Source of the DNA: Dryas octopetala
Taxonomy: Eukaryota; Streptophyta; Magnoliopsida; Rosales; Rosaceae
NCBI GenBank assembly: GCA_963921425.1
Contig: OY992835.1
Location: 9,672,001-9,736,000, forward strand
Length of the DNA stretch: 64,000 nt
Direction of reading: 5' to 3'
The translations under genes were made by a program, and so were the position numbers. Shown piece by piece: positions 11,495 through 23,449 of the stretch (position 1 is its first letter; the number at the start of each line of letters is the position of its first letter). The notes below the pieces were generated by a model. It was not told the DNA's origin. It searched no databases and saw nothing but the letters and a program-made list of their open reading frames with translations.

Positions 11495-11780
11495 GTTTCA
11501 CAGAATTTAGTTTCACTAAATTCAGTTTCAGTGCATTAAGTGAAACTGAATTTGAATTCACTGAAATTTCAGTGAATTCAGACTGAAACTGAATTTAGTC
11601 TCTAGTGAAACACTGAATTGATATAATTGTTAATTTTTTTTTCAAATAAAGGTGTAATTATTTTTTTTTTCCGTAGAAAATAATGGTGTAATTATTTTTT
11701 TATTCTAATTAATAATAATGTAAAATTATATTTTTTTAGTGTAACTGAATTTTTGAAATTCAGTTTCACTGATCCAAGTC
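11495..11780. repeat. Inverted GAAACTGAATT repeats
   Basis: Many alternating copies of CAGTTTCACT and AGTGAAACTGAA lie within about 280 bp, able to form long hairpins (for example TGAAACTGAATTTGAATTCA followed by CTGAAATTTCAG). They lie in the right half of the Mutator-like element. Confidence 0.6.
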
Positions 11781-11931
11781 AGCGCGCATCAGAGAGCGTC
11801 AGAGTGTGTCAGAAGTGTGTCAGAAAGGTATTATAAGTTTTTGGGGGTTTTGGAAGAGTTTCTAGATGGGTGGGGGTTTAGGAAAATTTTTAGGTTAGTT
11901 AGGGGGTTTAAAATTACCCACTATTAATTTA

Positions 11932-13833
11932 ATGACATATTTTTATTGTCCAATAACTCGTTTTAAATTACTAACACTTAAAAGAAAAAATCACCTAAAC
12001 TCATTTTATTCCTCGTTTCGTTTTTTACCCTATTGGCCGATGGGTTCACCTTATACCCTCTTAAGTTGTAGAATGCAGCCCAAAATTCTAGAGCTAAAAC
12101 CTAATATAAAGTCAACAAACCCTGCTATTTGCTTAATTTAAGGACTCCTATAAAACAGTCTATCAATGTCCTTAATAATTAATTAGTCCCTCATAGGAGT
12201 CAGACTCTATGTGTAGTATCCATAGACATAGAAACAACTTCAATTTTGTAGTAAATTATTAAAACAATACATACCCCTTGGTTATTATTGATGGGAGATC
12301 TGTTTTTTTTTTTTGGTTATCATTTGAGAAAGACGTCAAAAGGCAAATTATGCATTAAACTTCTTCAAGACAATTATATTATATATGGTTCACCAAAGAA
12401 AGGAGCCACGAAGAGCCATCTTCTAATCAAATAACAGGTTGATCTAAATCAAAATTATCTAGCCACTTTGGGTAATATTGTATTGCATGTTTTCTTTTAT
12501 CAATGGTGGAAATTCAAATTTGGAGTTCTCTTCTAATAAAGTAGACAAAAATAGCATTAAACTAATAACTAGCTAGTTAGTAATTATGAAAAAACTCTTG
12601 TTTGCATTTTAAACTTGGAAATCTTGGAATAAAATTGAGGAGGTAGGTAGGTAGGTATACGCTAATTGTGCGCGCATATGCTCAATTTTGCCAATTTCAT
12701 GCATCAAGCTCAACTCTTGGAAATTCCGGCTTCAAAACTTGGACAAAAAATTATTAGTTAGGACCATTTAACCTCAATAATGAAAAATTTTGATCGACCA
12801 TTCTGCTGCCTTCAGTTTTGCAATTATATCCTACTGGGCCATGCCACTTGCAAGGCTAGTCGATCATAGGACCGATTTCTTTTCCTGTATTTAAACTTCT
12901 CATATTATTTTTGTGCACTAGAACAAGAAATAGTTTCCCTGTCCTTTCACTTACCATTTTTTTATTCACACATTCGAATTGTGAACTGTTTTTTAAGTGT
13001 TAATCTTCTAGTTATGTCTAAAATTATATTGTTTTAAACTTTTATATGTTTCTCTTTCTTATATAGATTTTAAGTACTAAACTTTAACCTTGAAACACTT
13101 AATTTTAACTCCAAAATTATACTATTTTAAACCTAAGCACAAATCAGTACAAAAAATACAACAGAAAATATATTCCTTTTTTCACATAGGCTAATTAAGA
13201 GTGGGATTGCTAAAGTCTTCTATAGTTAGTTTCCAATATATATTGATTTATATTATAATTTATAATCAATCTCTTCACAAAATAAAAGTTAACCAATGAA
13301 TTACTAGAATTATTTTCACTATAGATTTTAGTTGCAATTAAATATATATTTAGGAGATTATATATAATTAAGTCCAAAAACGTACTTAGTAAGATCCAAT
13401 TTGCAACAATAACTCATCTGTCACTATATCCGTGAAACGGCACTGGTTACTCTATGGCCGGTTAACGGATTCGCGAGGGCTACTTTTAGCTTGGGTAGTC
13501 AAAATAAGGCTACATTGATCTCGTTTGTAATTAAGTCAAGGCGATCGTAGAAATTAACAACATACATTTATATATACTTTTTCCTGGATTTAGAACTTAA
13601 TATATAATAGTATTAAGTACTTTTAGTGATTATGAGCGTGCATGTCACATTAATGTCAACATTATTTTTATCTAGTTCATCTCATATTCTATCAATGCAA
13701 CTCATGAATATCATCAATCATTCACAGCTTCCATAGCCAAACATTGATAGGCCGGTGGAAAACATTCCCAAGCAACAAAGAGAGATAATTAAAGATTTTT
13801 CAACAAAAACAGGTCCAGCCCTACTTCAATGGA
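11932..13833. other. AT-rich intergenic region
   Basis: No gene or element is recognised. A short GGTAGGTAGGTAGG run lies at about 12641. Part of it is probably 3' flank of the minus-strand gene starting at 14280. Confidence 0.4.
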
Positions 13834-14280
13834 TCATTTGGATGGGGCCGGCGAATCCGAATCAGGCACCAAGTTTCCATCAGAATCATAAACAATTTTC
13901 CCAGAAAAATTCAGTGGACTACAGCGTTCTCCCATGATGATTCTTTTCCTCCAAACAGATTCATCACTGTCGTCAATTATCTCATGATGATGATGATCAA
14001 CTTCTTCTTGATCCTCTGCTGCCTGTACCTTCCTCCACGAAATCATCTTTGCCACCGCCAGAGCTTTGCTACTAATCTTGGTATTCAGCTTGGTAAGTAC
14101 AAGCTTTGTATCTCTTGATTTCTGGGGCGACATTATGTTCACCTCCTTCTTCCTCTGTGATTTCTTGGTCTTGTGAAAGACACAGAGACAAGTTGAGATA
14201 GAGAACACCGAGAAAACTACGATGGGGACGAAGAGAAATTGTGATGGGTGTTGATAGAAGCTTGGAAGAGGCCTTGCCAT
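13834..14280 (-). CDS. Small plant-specific membrane-anchored protein, intronless
   Basis: A 148-residue reading frame. The ATG at 14280 (MARPLPSFYQ) is preferred; an upstream ATG at 14295 would add MQLAA. One hydrophobic stretch (about residues 17-34, LFVPIVVFSVFSISTCLC) is followed by a basic stretch (HKTKKSQRKKE), suggesting an anchor with the tail in the cytosol. Later come an acidic/His run (EEVDHHHHEIIDDSDES) and the C-terminal block VWRKRIIMGERCSPLNFSG then YDSDGNLVPDSDSPAPSK. A W-x-R-x-I-x-MG-x-(K/R)C-x-PL-(D/N)FSG-x-I-x-YDSDGN tail is, to my knowledge, conserved in a family of uncharacterised plant proteins. The function is unknown. Confidence 0.8.
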   Translation of the reverse strand: MARPLPSFYQHPSQFLFVPIVVFSVFSISTCLCVFHKTKKSQRKKEVNIMSPQKSRDTKLVLTKLNTKISSKALAVAKMISWRKVQAAEDQEEVDHHHHEIIDDSDESVWRKRIIMGERCSPLNFSGKIVYDSDGNLVPDSDSPAPSK

Positions 14281-14295
14281 GGCTGCTAGCTGCAA

Positions 14296-15303
14296 TTGGA
14301 GCTAGCCTGTAGGGGAAATGAGCTTTATTAGGATTTGCATGAGCAAGAGTTAATTAAACTACCTAGCTCTTCAAGAATGCTAAAAGTGACAATCCCTTAA
14401 TGCTCTTGAAGGTATATATCATTACTGAAACAGACAACTATGTTGCATATGAGTCATGCTATGCTGACGTGGCATTCTCTGGTTGGTCAAGTCCCAAAGT
14501 GAGGGCCAATCATTGCTCACCGTGTTGAAGGTTTACACTGACTTGACTGATTGACTTGGGGTCGTCCTTAGAATTTTAGGAACCATAGACCCCTTTTGCA
14601 AAAAGAAAAAAAGAGGGTCCATAGTAACTACTAACTTCTCATGTATAGGCTCTACTTTGCTTGCTTTGAATAGGAAGAAAGAAATTGGAGAGACTTCTAA
14701 GCAAAACCAAAGGCTTTAGATAAAACAATTCAAAATATATTTCACAGTGGTCAGTGGTAGGCACTTTATTTATTTATTTATTTTTGATAGCTTAGTGCTA
14801 GGCACTTATAAATTGATCTCCAACATGTCTATTAATACCACATATGCTTCATTTGATTATGATCATCTTCATCATGATCCATGATCACATAGCTTAGACT
14901 AATAAAGCTATTTTATATAACGAACTTGGGTCTTGATTAGTGACTAAGATACCTTGTAGGCCCAATATTAGGTTAGAGTGGGCTATGGATTTGCTTGGGC
15001 CATACGAAGATATTGTGTGAATAATTTAAGGGAAACTTTTATTTAGCTTTTTTAATTTAATAATTTATTGATTAAAGTCTTATAACTTTTAAAATTCTAA
15101 CTAAAATTCAATAATATTGTAACCATTCCATATTACATAATATATATTATTTCATTAGTTTCAATTTTTTTACACATACCAGGTGTCGAGCCTTTGGCGG
15201 TCATTTTCAAGTGTTCGACAATACATTTTTACTTCTTTTCAAGTCTGGTTTGTCGACTTTATATTAAATTTTAACTTTGAGATTTTGGGCGAAACCTCAT
15301 TCT
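14296..15303. other. Upstream region of the 14280 gene and intergenic sequence
   Basis: Probably contains the promoter and 5' leader of the minus-strand gene at 14280, but no core element stands out. CACGTGG-like boxes are not seen. AT-rich sequence runs to the CACTA insertion; TCT at 15301-15303 is its target duplication. Confidence 0.4.
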
Positions 15304-15319
15304 CACTACAAGAAAAAAG

Positions 15320-15905
15320 GGTTTGGAAGAGGAACGGAATTCGTCGCCCAAAGTAGAGTTTCGTCGCCCAAACGTTTGGGCGACGAAATTGATTCGTCGA
15401 GCAATTGGACGCCCAAAATGTGACGCCCAAGAGTTTGGGCGACGAACCCATAAATTTCGTTGCCCAAAGACACCTGGAGCGACGAATTTTTTTTGTCTCC
15501 CAACACATAAAATTCGTCGCCCAAAGCATGTTTAGGCGACGAACAAATTTCGTCGCCCAAACAGGGTTTGGGCGACGAACACACTTATTCGTCGCCTAAA
15601 GCATGTTTGGGCGACGAAATTATCCGTCGCCTACACAAGATTTGGGAGAGGAATAACTAATTTCCTCGCTGGAACGTGCTTTGGGCGACGAATACCGTTA
15701 TTCGTCGCCCAAATCATGTTTGGGCGACGACATTTTTCCGTCGCCCAAACATGCTTTGGGCGACGAATAAGGGTGTTCGTTTCCCAAACCCTCTTTGGGC
15801 GACGAAATTTGTTCGTCGCCTAAACATGCTTTGGACGACGAATAAGGGTGTTCGTCGCCCAAACCATCTTTGGGCGACGAAATTTGTCCGTCGCCTAAAC
15901 GTATT
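15320..15905. repeat. Left subterminal repeats of the CACTA element
   Basis: About twenty copies of TTTGGGCGACGAA or its complement TTCGTCGCCCAAA, in both orientations, often as inverted pairs a few bases apart. In En/Spm elements such subterminal motifs bind the TNPA-type protein and bring the ends together; here the role is inferred. The dense CG dinucleotides also make it a likely methylation target. Reading frames that cross the block are repeat artefacts. Confidence 0.9.
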
Positions 15906-16070
15906 TTATTTAAAAAAAATTTTTTTATTTAAATTATATATATGAATTTAATATTTTAAAAAAAAATCTTTATTCAAAAACTATATATATAAAACAAAAT
16001 TAATAAATTTATATATCCAAAATATCCATACAAAGTAGAAACAATTTAATTAATACATACATACAAATAA

Positions 16071-17839
16071 CTAATGGCCCCCTAGGTCAGTAGCATCATC
16101 GACACTGGTGGAGGAGTCTGGCATGCACTGGTCAATGTTGGACGGCAGCACAAACCCAGGTACAATCCTGGCCAACTGGCCAAACATCTGCTGCATCTGC
16201 TGCACCTTACTCGTCTGCTCCGCATATGCCGCTCTCGATTCTTCTAACTGACCCTTCAACAACTGCACTTCAGTGGTCAGGTTGACTAATTCTGCAGATG
16301 GCTGAGATGAAGACCCGGCGCTGAGATCACGAACCCGACCCGCTCGCATTCCGCGTATCTCCCTACCACGCCTAACACCCAGTGTCTCCGTCATAATACG
16401 AAGACCGGCATCGGGATCGGGGATTGAGATCGACTCCAACGGAGTGTCCGGAGGGTACTTGCTAGCCACCTCCTCCAAATAACTCGCCTTCTTGGCGAGC
16501 ATCTCAGCCTTCAAAATATTATACACAAGTTAGGAATTAAGAAATCAAATACAAAAATTTAAATTTGTGAAATAAAACTAAAATATAAAAAACTAACGTG
16601 CTTCGCCTTGCCCTTGTCGTTGCCGGGTCGGGCATAAACATCCCCGTAGTTGTCGACCTCCGGAAATTGCGAACCAGCCTGAAAAAGAATGTAATGTTGA
16701 CAAAAACTCAAACAATACTAAGGAATATATATATATTAAATTAAATAATAGCGCACCTGACGATACGACTCCACCCGGTATGAGAAGGGCATGGAACCAC
16801 CATGATGATCAATCCTTGCGGGCGCTTTCCGGTTCTGAAGATTGGCATTCGACTTCCTCTGTTAAATATTAAGCAAATTGGAAATGCACATATTAGTGTA
16901 TACACAATAAAGGAATAACATAAGAAAAAATAATTTTGAAGTCCAAAAATGATATAACATACCAAAAATTTCGGACTCTGAAAATGAGTGCACAACCACT
17001 GCCACTGATCAAGCCGAGCTGCCATCTCCGGAGGAGGGCTGGCCAATGCCTCATCTGCCGATCCAAACATGTTATATTCTCTGTGCAGCTCGTGCTTCCA
17101 TTGTGTGTACACTTTTCTCAATAACTTCTCCATATACCTAGCTACATCCGGATCCTCCATCCGAATGTCATAGTTTACCTGAAAAAAATGCAATTATCAA
17201 ATTGTTAGGAATGATCAAATTAATCATTTTATATTAATCGAAATATACTCACAGAAATGGAGCCCATAATGCTCCTCTTGATAGCGTCATCAACCTTTTC
17301 CCAACTGGGGAAAAGCATGGGGCATTCACCACGGATAATCGATCCGACAAAGGAAGCGAAAGTACTATGGACCTCCTTGCTCGGTCGTAGGTGACCTTGC
17401 TCAAGAACGATTCGAATCCTCTCGTTCGTCGTGCGAGTGATTCGCGACGCCTTCAACCCTCTACTTATCCCCCTCGTGGTTTTGGTACCTAGAAAAGCAA
17501 ATATAACATATTAATTTCACAGTAATCTTATATCATCTAAATAAAATTAAACATAAACACAAGTGATGTGAAAATATTTTTCTTACTCTCTGATGATGAG
17601 GCAGTACAAGTGGATGATGCAACATTATCATATGCACCATAACGGTGACCCCGTCGGGCCCTCCGTGCCGACTGAATCCCAGACCCAGTACTAGATGAGA
17701 GATCTGGGGATATCGCCGGGGTCGAGTCGCCCTGGGCTATGAGGTCGGGCTAGGCTGCAGGGGCGAGCTGGGCTGCAGGGGCGGACATAGATGCTGAAGT
17801 GGACCTCCGAGATCCACCCCTGTTCGAGATCAAACTCAT
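16071..17839 (-). pseudogene. TNPA-type gene of the CACTA element (Transposase_24 family), one premature stop
   Basis: Six exons can be placed by consensus splice sites with matching phase: 17839-17587, 17488-17253, 17178-16963, 16858-16757, 16678-16598 and 16508-16071, giving 441 residues. The second exon holds GECPMLFPSWEKVDD; the third holds EKLLRKVYTQWKHELH and LDQWQWLCTHFQSPKF, the plant Ptta/En/Spm (Transposase_24) pattern; the fourth holds AKAPAR-like ARIDHHGGSMPFSYR. The last exon has a heptad-like stretch (residues after SAELVNLTTEVQLLKG) fit for a coiled coil. A TAG interrupts exon 1 at codon 30 (17752-17750), within an APAAQLAPAA repeat where Gln would be expected. The role in the family is binding of the subterminal repeats. 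Confidence 0.8.
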
Positions 17840-17948
17840 CTGCACAATTCAATAAATATTTATGTTAGTAAAAAAGAAAACTAAAGTAATAACTTACTAA
17901 TCTGAATCATCATTATCACTTACTAATATGAATCACCATTATCAATTA

Positions 17949-20900
17949 CTAATCTGAATCACCACTAGAAATACTCATTTCATCATCATCATCATCGATA
18001 CCATCAACATCATCATCTTCATATTCATCTTCATCTTCATCTTCATCTTCATCTTCATCATCTTCATCATCATCATCATCGATGAAATCATTAACATCAA
18101 TTCGGGGAAGTGGCCCAAGATCAATTGATAAGGCATCGATCTCAATTGGAGGAACGTCATGTATCTCGACTTGTTGTATGATAACATCATTGTTGTATGG
18201 ATTAGGTAAGGTACTCGAAGATGAATCCTCTTGATAGGCCACGTCATCCTGATTTTCTTTTTCCGGAATATCCCATATATTTCGATTCTGAATCATCTGA
18301 GCTACTTTCCAACCCACACCCGCCTTAGGGTCATCCAGATAACATACTGGTTTTGCCATTGTGGCAAGAATAAATGGATCATTCTCATACCATCGAGTGT
18401 TTGTATTCACAGATATTAAGTCGTAATCGAGTTTAATACTGTTGTTTCTATTCGGGTCTGTATTAAACCAATGACACTTAAATAACACAACTTGAAAGCG
18501 ATGCGAGTACAAGACTTGATGTACACTCGTTAGCTTGCCGTAGAAATCAACCGTGCCAGTGTCCAAGTTCTCTACACAAACCCCGCTATTTTGAGTGCTC
18601 AAGATGGCATCTCGTTCTACAGTTAAAAACTTGACTCCATTCACATTACATCCGGAAAACGTTTCAACCCATTGAATACCACTCGCCAAACTCATTTACT
18701 CCTTGTATAACGGCGAATTATCATCAGTCAGCTTTTCCATCTGTTAAAAGACAATGGAATTAATATATTACAAAAAATTTACAAATACATGAACGAACTG
18801 ATCATTATTATCAGTAATCACTTACATGTTCCTTAAACCATTTAGGAAACAATTCCCGATGTTTTTTCTATACACGTTCCATGTCCCATCTTGGATAGTC
18901 GCGCTTCATTAGTTCCTCATGCTCAATGCGTAAAGAGTCAACTTCTTCGCAATTGTTGAGTATGAACCAATGAGCCACCTCTATATCGTGTTTCGAGAAT
19001 TCAACAGCTGATTTAGAGGCTTCGCTAAATGGTCGTGTAATTTGAGAAAAGACAGAAAGTGTCTCATTCTTTTCACCACCGTCGTCGTTGCGTTGGGGGC
19101 GATTGAATGACGTCTCAACACTGCTGAGATACATTGCACAGTACGTGATGGATTCATTTGCAATATATGCCTCTGCTATGGAGCCTTCGGGGCGTGCCCG
19201 GTTTCGGACGTACCTTTTGTAATTACCCAACATTCTGCAAATGTAATTACATAGTGAGAAAACTTTTATGAGTAACATAGAGCTGAACTTGGAGAATAGT
19301 AATGAAATAGTTTAGGAATTGTTACCTTTCTATTGGGTACATCCACCGATAACTGACTGGCCCAGCAAGAATTGCCTCTTGCGGTAAATGTATCATCAAA
19401 TGAATCATTATATCAAAAAAGGCCGGTGGAAATATTTGTTCAAATTTGCATAGGATGTACACAATCTCATCTTTCAATTTTGACATGTCTGACACGCGCA
19501 ACGTCTTAGCACAGATATGCTGAAAGAACCTCGACAACCCAACAATCGGTTCAACCACATCTTCGGGCAAAAATTTTCGAATACCCACCGGAAGCAGGCG
19601 TTGCAATAAAACATGACAATCATGACTTTTCAAGCCCAAAATTTTTCCAGAGTCGATTTTCACATTTCGAGAGATATTGGCCGCGTATCCATCTGGAAAT
19701 TTGACCGATGCAAGAAACTTTAAGAATTCTTTCTTATCCCCAGGCTTCATGGTATAAAATGGATGTTTCTTTATCATTTTATCACCCTTCTTCGTTAACC
19801 ACAAATGTTTCCTGATGCCCATTTCTTGCAAATCTTGTCGAGCCTTAATTGTGTCATTTGATTTTCCCTCAATGCCCAAGATTGTCCCCACCAAACTTTC
19901 GCACACGTTCTTCTCAATATGCATTACATCGAGATTGTGCCTGATTTTCAACTTGGACCAATACTCCAACTCGAAGAATATCGACTTGTTTGTCCAATTT
20001 AGATGTACAGGTGACCTTGGCATATTTCGTTCTTTGTTAGAGGGATGTTTACCAATCCGGCCAAATTCTAAGTTATTCAACTGCCTGAAGATGTCATCAC
20101 CAGATAATTCTTTAGGTTTCACGCTCATCTTCTTTTTTCCGTCAAAGGCCTCCTTACTGTGACGCTATTTATGATCCCCCGGCAACCATCTTCGGTGGCC
20201 CATATAACATACTTTACCACTGTGCCAAGCGGAAGTTATATCTTTATTACAAGTAGGACATGCCATATAACCCTTGGTGCTCCAGCCTGATAAATTCCCA
20301 TAAGCTGGGAAATCATTTATTGTCCACATGACTGCCGCACGCAAGGAAAACATTGTTTCGGTGGACTTATCATATGTCGGCACACCATTTTGCCACAATT
20401 CTTTCAGCTCATCAATCAACGGCCGCAAATATACATCGATCTCCTTACCAGGGAGGCAAATTATAAGGAACCACGACCACTGGCCAAGTGCTGTGAGATG
20501 TGCTCATATTTCCGAATGGATTAAATCCATCAGTAGCAAGTCCTAATCTGACATTTCGTGGATCTGCTGCAAAATCCGGATATATCTTGTCAAATTCTTT
20601 CCATGCGCTTCCGTCTGCAGGATGTCTCATCACATCATCCTCAACCCGCTTATCTTTGTGCCACCTCATGTCACTTGCAGTATGTGTCGACATGTACAAT
20701 CGTTGCAACCTTGGCTTAAGTGGGAAATAACGCAACACCTTTTTCGAAATCTGTTTCTTTCTCTCTACAGACTTGTTCTTATATCTCGGTTCATTGCACA
20801 CAGGGCATTTATCCTTCCCTTGGTGTTCTTTGTAAAACAATACACAATCATTCTTGCATGCATGAATCTTTTCATATCCCAAACCGAGATCTTTCAACAC

Positions 20901-21545
20901 CTTATTCGCAAGATAATGGGTTTCAGGTATATCATTGTTCTTTGGAAGCATTCGTTTCAAAATCCCCATCAACTGATCATAACTTCGATTCGAATGTTGA
21001 TTAAGTACTTTCCAATGCATTAACTCCACAACAGTAGTTAGCACTGAGAACTCTTCACAACCAGAGTACAATTCCCGCTGAGCTTGTTTCAACAATCTCT
21101 CGTACTTATCAAACTCTTCTCTTTGGACTTCGGGCAACCCATCATCTTGATCCATATTATCGCTCTCTGTATCATCCTGACTGACTTCGTGATCTAGCGA
21201 TGCATATGGATAAGCATCGTTTATTATGCCCATCACTTGGTCATTATCATCAGCAACAGATTCAGTAGGCTGCAGAATTGTTCGGGTCTCCGAGGAAGTC
21301 GAAGCATAAACTCTCGATTCACCATGATAATACCATGTCGTATAGTTGTGTGTCATCCCATATTTCACCAAATGAATTCTGACTTCACGCACTGTCTTCC
21401 ATAAAGAGTTGTTACAATTCCGGTACGAACACCTTATATTATTCTGAGCATTGACATGTTCCTGTGCAACTTGGATAAATGACTCGATCCCATACAAATA
21501 TTCATCACTAACACGATTCGTATTACGTATCCACTGTCGGTCCAT
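17949..21545 (-). pseudogene. TNPD-type CACTA transposase, broken
   Basis: The frame begins MDRQWIRN (ATG at 21545) with the transposase-associated domain (about residues 1-75). A zinc-knuckle-like CKNDCVLFY...CPVC follows, then the Transposase_21 core (LGLATDGFNPFGNMS; later TINDFPAYGNLSGWS and HNLDVMHIEKNVCESL), then the DUF4218-type block ending RWMYPIER. Exons end at 19326, then 19234-18826 and 18740-17949. The last exon holds the DUF4216-type block (WVETFSGCNVNGVKF) and an Asp/Glu-rich tail coded by an ATC/TTC-type repeat. Breaks: a deletion with frame change at about 20445-20465 between NLPPW and PGKEID, and in-frame stops at 20167-20165, 18870-18868 and 18698-18696. Intact relatives perform cut-and-paste with a DDE-type centre. 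Confidence 0.85.
17980..18090. repeat. Trinucleotide repeat coding an acidic tail
   Basis: A run of CATCAT and CATCTT triplets (plus strand) codes for the Asp/Glu-rich end of the transposase on the minus strand (DDDDEDDEDEDE). Other frames here give Met/Lys runs that are artefacts. Confidence 0.85.
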
Positions 21546-21572
21546 AATGCCTGTTTCCATATTACACGACAA

Positions 21573-22748
21573 TTAGAAAACGATGCGTCACCATTCTTCG
21601 TCTCCTTATGCCTCCGATAAGGGCCCTATCCCATTCGAGAATGCACATATGTGTCGTGGTTGTTGGCTCACACGATGTAGTTTCAATCTGGGAAAATTTC
21701 GGCAGCATCTCCCTATGGTTCTCCAAGTGCACGACGTAGATATTTAAAACAAATATCTAGTATGCACTCGAAGAACACATAAGGAGATGTTGCCGAAATT
21801 TTCTCAGATCAAAACCACATCACATGAACCGCTAACCACAACACATAATTGTGCACTCCCAAACTGTCCATGGGTAATTTGGACAATTCAAGAATCATAT
21901 TGGAGCGCAGTCACGCCCAGCGCCCATGCGCGCGTCCAATAGACTCTCGAACGGATCTAAGGTGAATTTAAATTTAGTGTACAAAGTTATCCACTGATAA
22001 CTTCGCACGACTAGTTAAATGTACAAAGTTATCGATTGATAACTTCGCACAAGCGCTTCGTGTCACATGACCTCACCCAGTACTCGAGGAGTGCTGGACT
22101 ACGTCATCGGAAATTTTGCAATTACAACTAAACTAAATGTAACATACAAACTAAACTATAATTAATCTAACAATATACATATAAGCATACAAACAAACTA
22201 TTAAATTTTAGCATATAAAAACATACAAATTAATTAATCAATTTTGTAATTAATTTTAACATACAAACTAATTCACTCAAAAATTTAATACAATTATATA
22301 TGGAACATTAAATACTAAATCATACAAAAACTTAACTAAAAGATAGATTAAACACATACCTCACCAAAAATGTAATTATCCTTCACAACAAATGCAACAC
22401 TATCCTTCCTTCACCAAAAAAAGAAATCATTGTCAAATATGAGCCCAACATCAATCTAAATTCAGATTTCACAACCAAACCACTAAATTAAAAAAACCCA
22501 CAACATTAACTAATTACCACTAAAATCAGAAATTTCACAACCAATTTATGCAAAATCCACAACAAGTACAAAATCCACAATATTAGAAAACATAAAAAAC
22601 AGAAAATACCATAAAAAACAGAAAATACCAACAAAAAAACAGAAAATACCATAAAAAACAGAAAATACAAAAAAAAAACAGAAAATACCATAAAAAACAA
22701 AAAATTCAAAAAAAACCTAGAAAATACCATAAATTCAAAAAAAAAAAA
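21573..22748. other. Presumed leader/promoter region of the CACTA transposase
   Basis: Lies between the TNPD start and the G-rich block. It contains two near copies of AAATTTTCGGCAGCATCTCC-like sequence in inverted orientation (about 21690 and 21790) and a repeated ACAAAGTTATC(C/G)A(C/T)TGATAACTTCGCAC unit (about 21979 and 22021). From 22593 a 19-bp-type minisatellite (CAGAAAATACCATAAAAAA) runs to about 22735. No open frame of value is present. Confidence 0.5.
22593..22735. repeat. A-rich minisatellite in the CACTA element
   Basis: Imperfect tandem copies of CAGAAAATACCATAAAAAA. The minus-strand frame rich in Phe that crosses it is an artefact. Confidence 0.75.
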
Positions 22749-23112
22749 TACCTGTTTCGGGGGGGTGTTGATCGAGCTGGTTTCGGCTTGGAGGGGGGGT
22801 TTTGGGTGAGCTGGTTTCGGCTGGGGGAGGGATGGGTTTCGGTGGGGGTGGGTTTTCGGGGGAGGGTGGGTTTCGGGTGGGGGGTGGGTTTCGGCGGGGG
22901 TGGGTATTCGGGTGGGGGGTGGGTTTCGGCGGGGGTGGGTTTTCGGGGGGGTGGGTTTCGGCGAGGGTGGATTTTCAGGGGAAGGGGGGTGGGTCTCCGA
23001 TGGGGGGGGTGGGTTCTCGGGGGGGGGGGGGTTTTGGGTTTCGGGGAAGGAGGGAGGAGGAGGAGGAGGCGGAGGGAGGAGGAGGAGGAGGGAGGAGGAG
23101 GAGGAGGAGGAG
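22749..23112. repeat. G-rich minisatellite (GGGTGGGTTTCGG) and GGA run
   Basis: Tandem variants of GGGGGTGGGTTTTCGG and GGTGGGTTTCGGCGG cover about 280 bp, followed by GAGGAGGAGG-type repeats (about 23050-23112). The plus strand carries many closely spaced G runs, able to form G-quadruplexes. It lies upstream of the transposase gene and next to the right subterminal block, so it could be the leader or promoter of the element. All long Gly- or Pro-rich frames here are artefacts of the repeat. Confidence 0.85.
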
Positions 23113-23224
23113 GTTCGAGTGAGAGCTGAGGGAAGGAGGAAGGTGCGGCGCTGCGAGGGTGACTGAAGTGAGTGAGTAAGCGAGAGTGACTGAAGTGAAC
23201 CCAGAAATGGGTATAAACTTAAAG

Positions 23225-23440
23225 ACTTTGGGCGACGAACATAAATTCGTCGCCCAAAGTGACTTTAGGCGACGAATTAACACGTTCGTCGCCCAAAGTG
23301 ACTTTGGGCGACGAATTTATGTTCGTCGCCTAAAGCTGTTGACTTTAGGGCACCGTTTTATCCCGCCATAATTTCAGACTTTGGGCGACGCACTGTTCGT
23401 CGCCTAAAGCTACATTTCGTCGCCCAAAGTTGAATTTTTT
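23225..23440. repeat. Right subterminal repeats, inner block
   Basis: About ten copies of GGGCGACGAA / TTCGTCGCC in both orientations, the same motif as at the left end. It is separated from the outer block by about 870 bp of a different repeat. Confidence 0.9.
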
Positions 23441-23449
23441 TATGATCCA

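Larger units (their letters stand above)
10174..11921. mobile_element. Mutator-like element with acquired GC-rich core (Pack-MULE-like)
   Basis: The 10-bp sequence TATTAATTTA flanks both ends (10164-10173 and 11922-11931). The imperfect terminal repeats read ACTGTAAACTATTTAAAACC at the left and, reverse-complemented, GTGGGTAATTTTAAACCCCC at the right, each followed by C-rich sequence. Inside, 10400-10890 is GC-rich and has overlapping open frames (180 residues from 10302 and 106 from 10577), unlike the AT-rich ends. Downstream pieces at 10950-11480 look like further exon-like fragments (for example [20 protein letters not shown]). No transposase is present. The acquired gene is not recognised. 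Confidence 0.65.

Noticed and set aside
15239-15945. Several 60-95 residue frames on both strands
   Set aside because: They read through the GGGCGACGAA subterminal repeats; repeated RRPN/ATKF/WATN patterns are repeat artefacts.
20622-21023. Plus-strand frames of up to 133 residues
   Set aside because: Shadows of the transposase on the opposite strand, which has clear domains.
22788-23283. Glycine-rich and proline-rich frames of about 90-113 residues
   Set aside because: Produced by the G-rich minisatellite and the GGA run in all frames.
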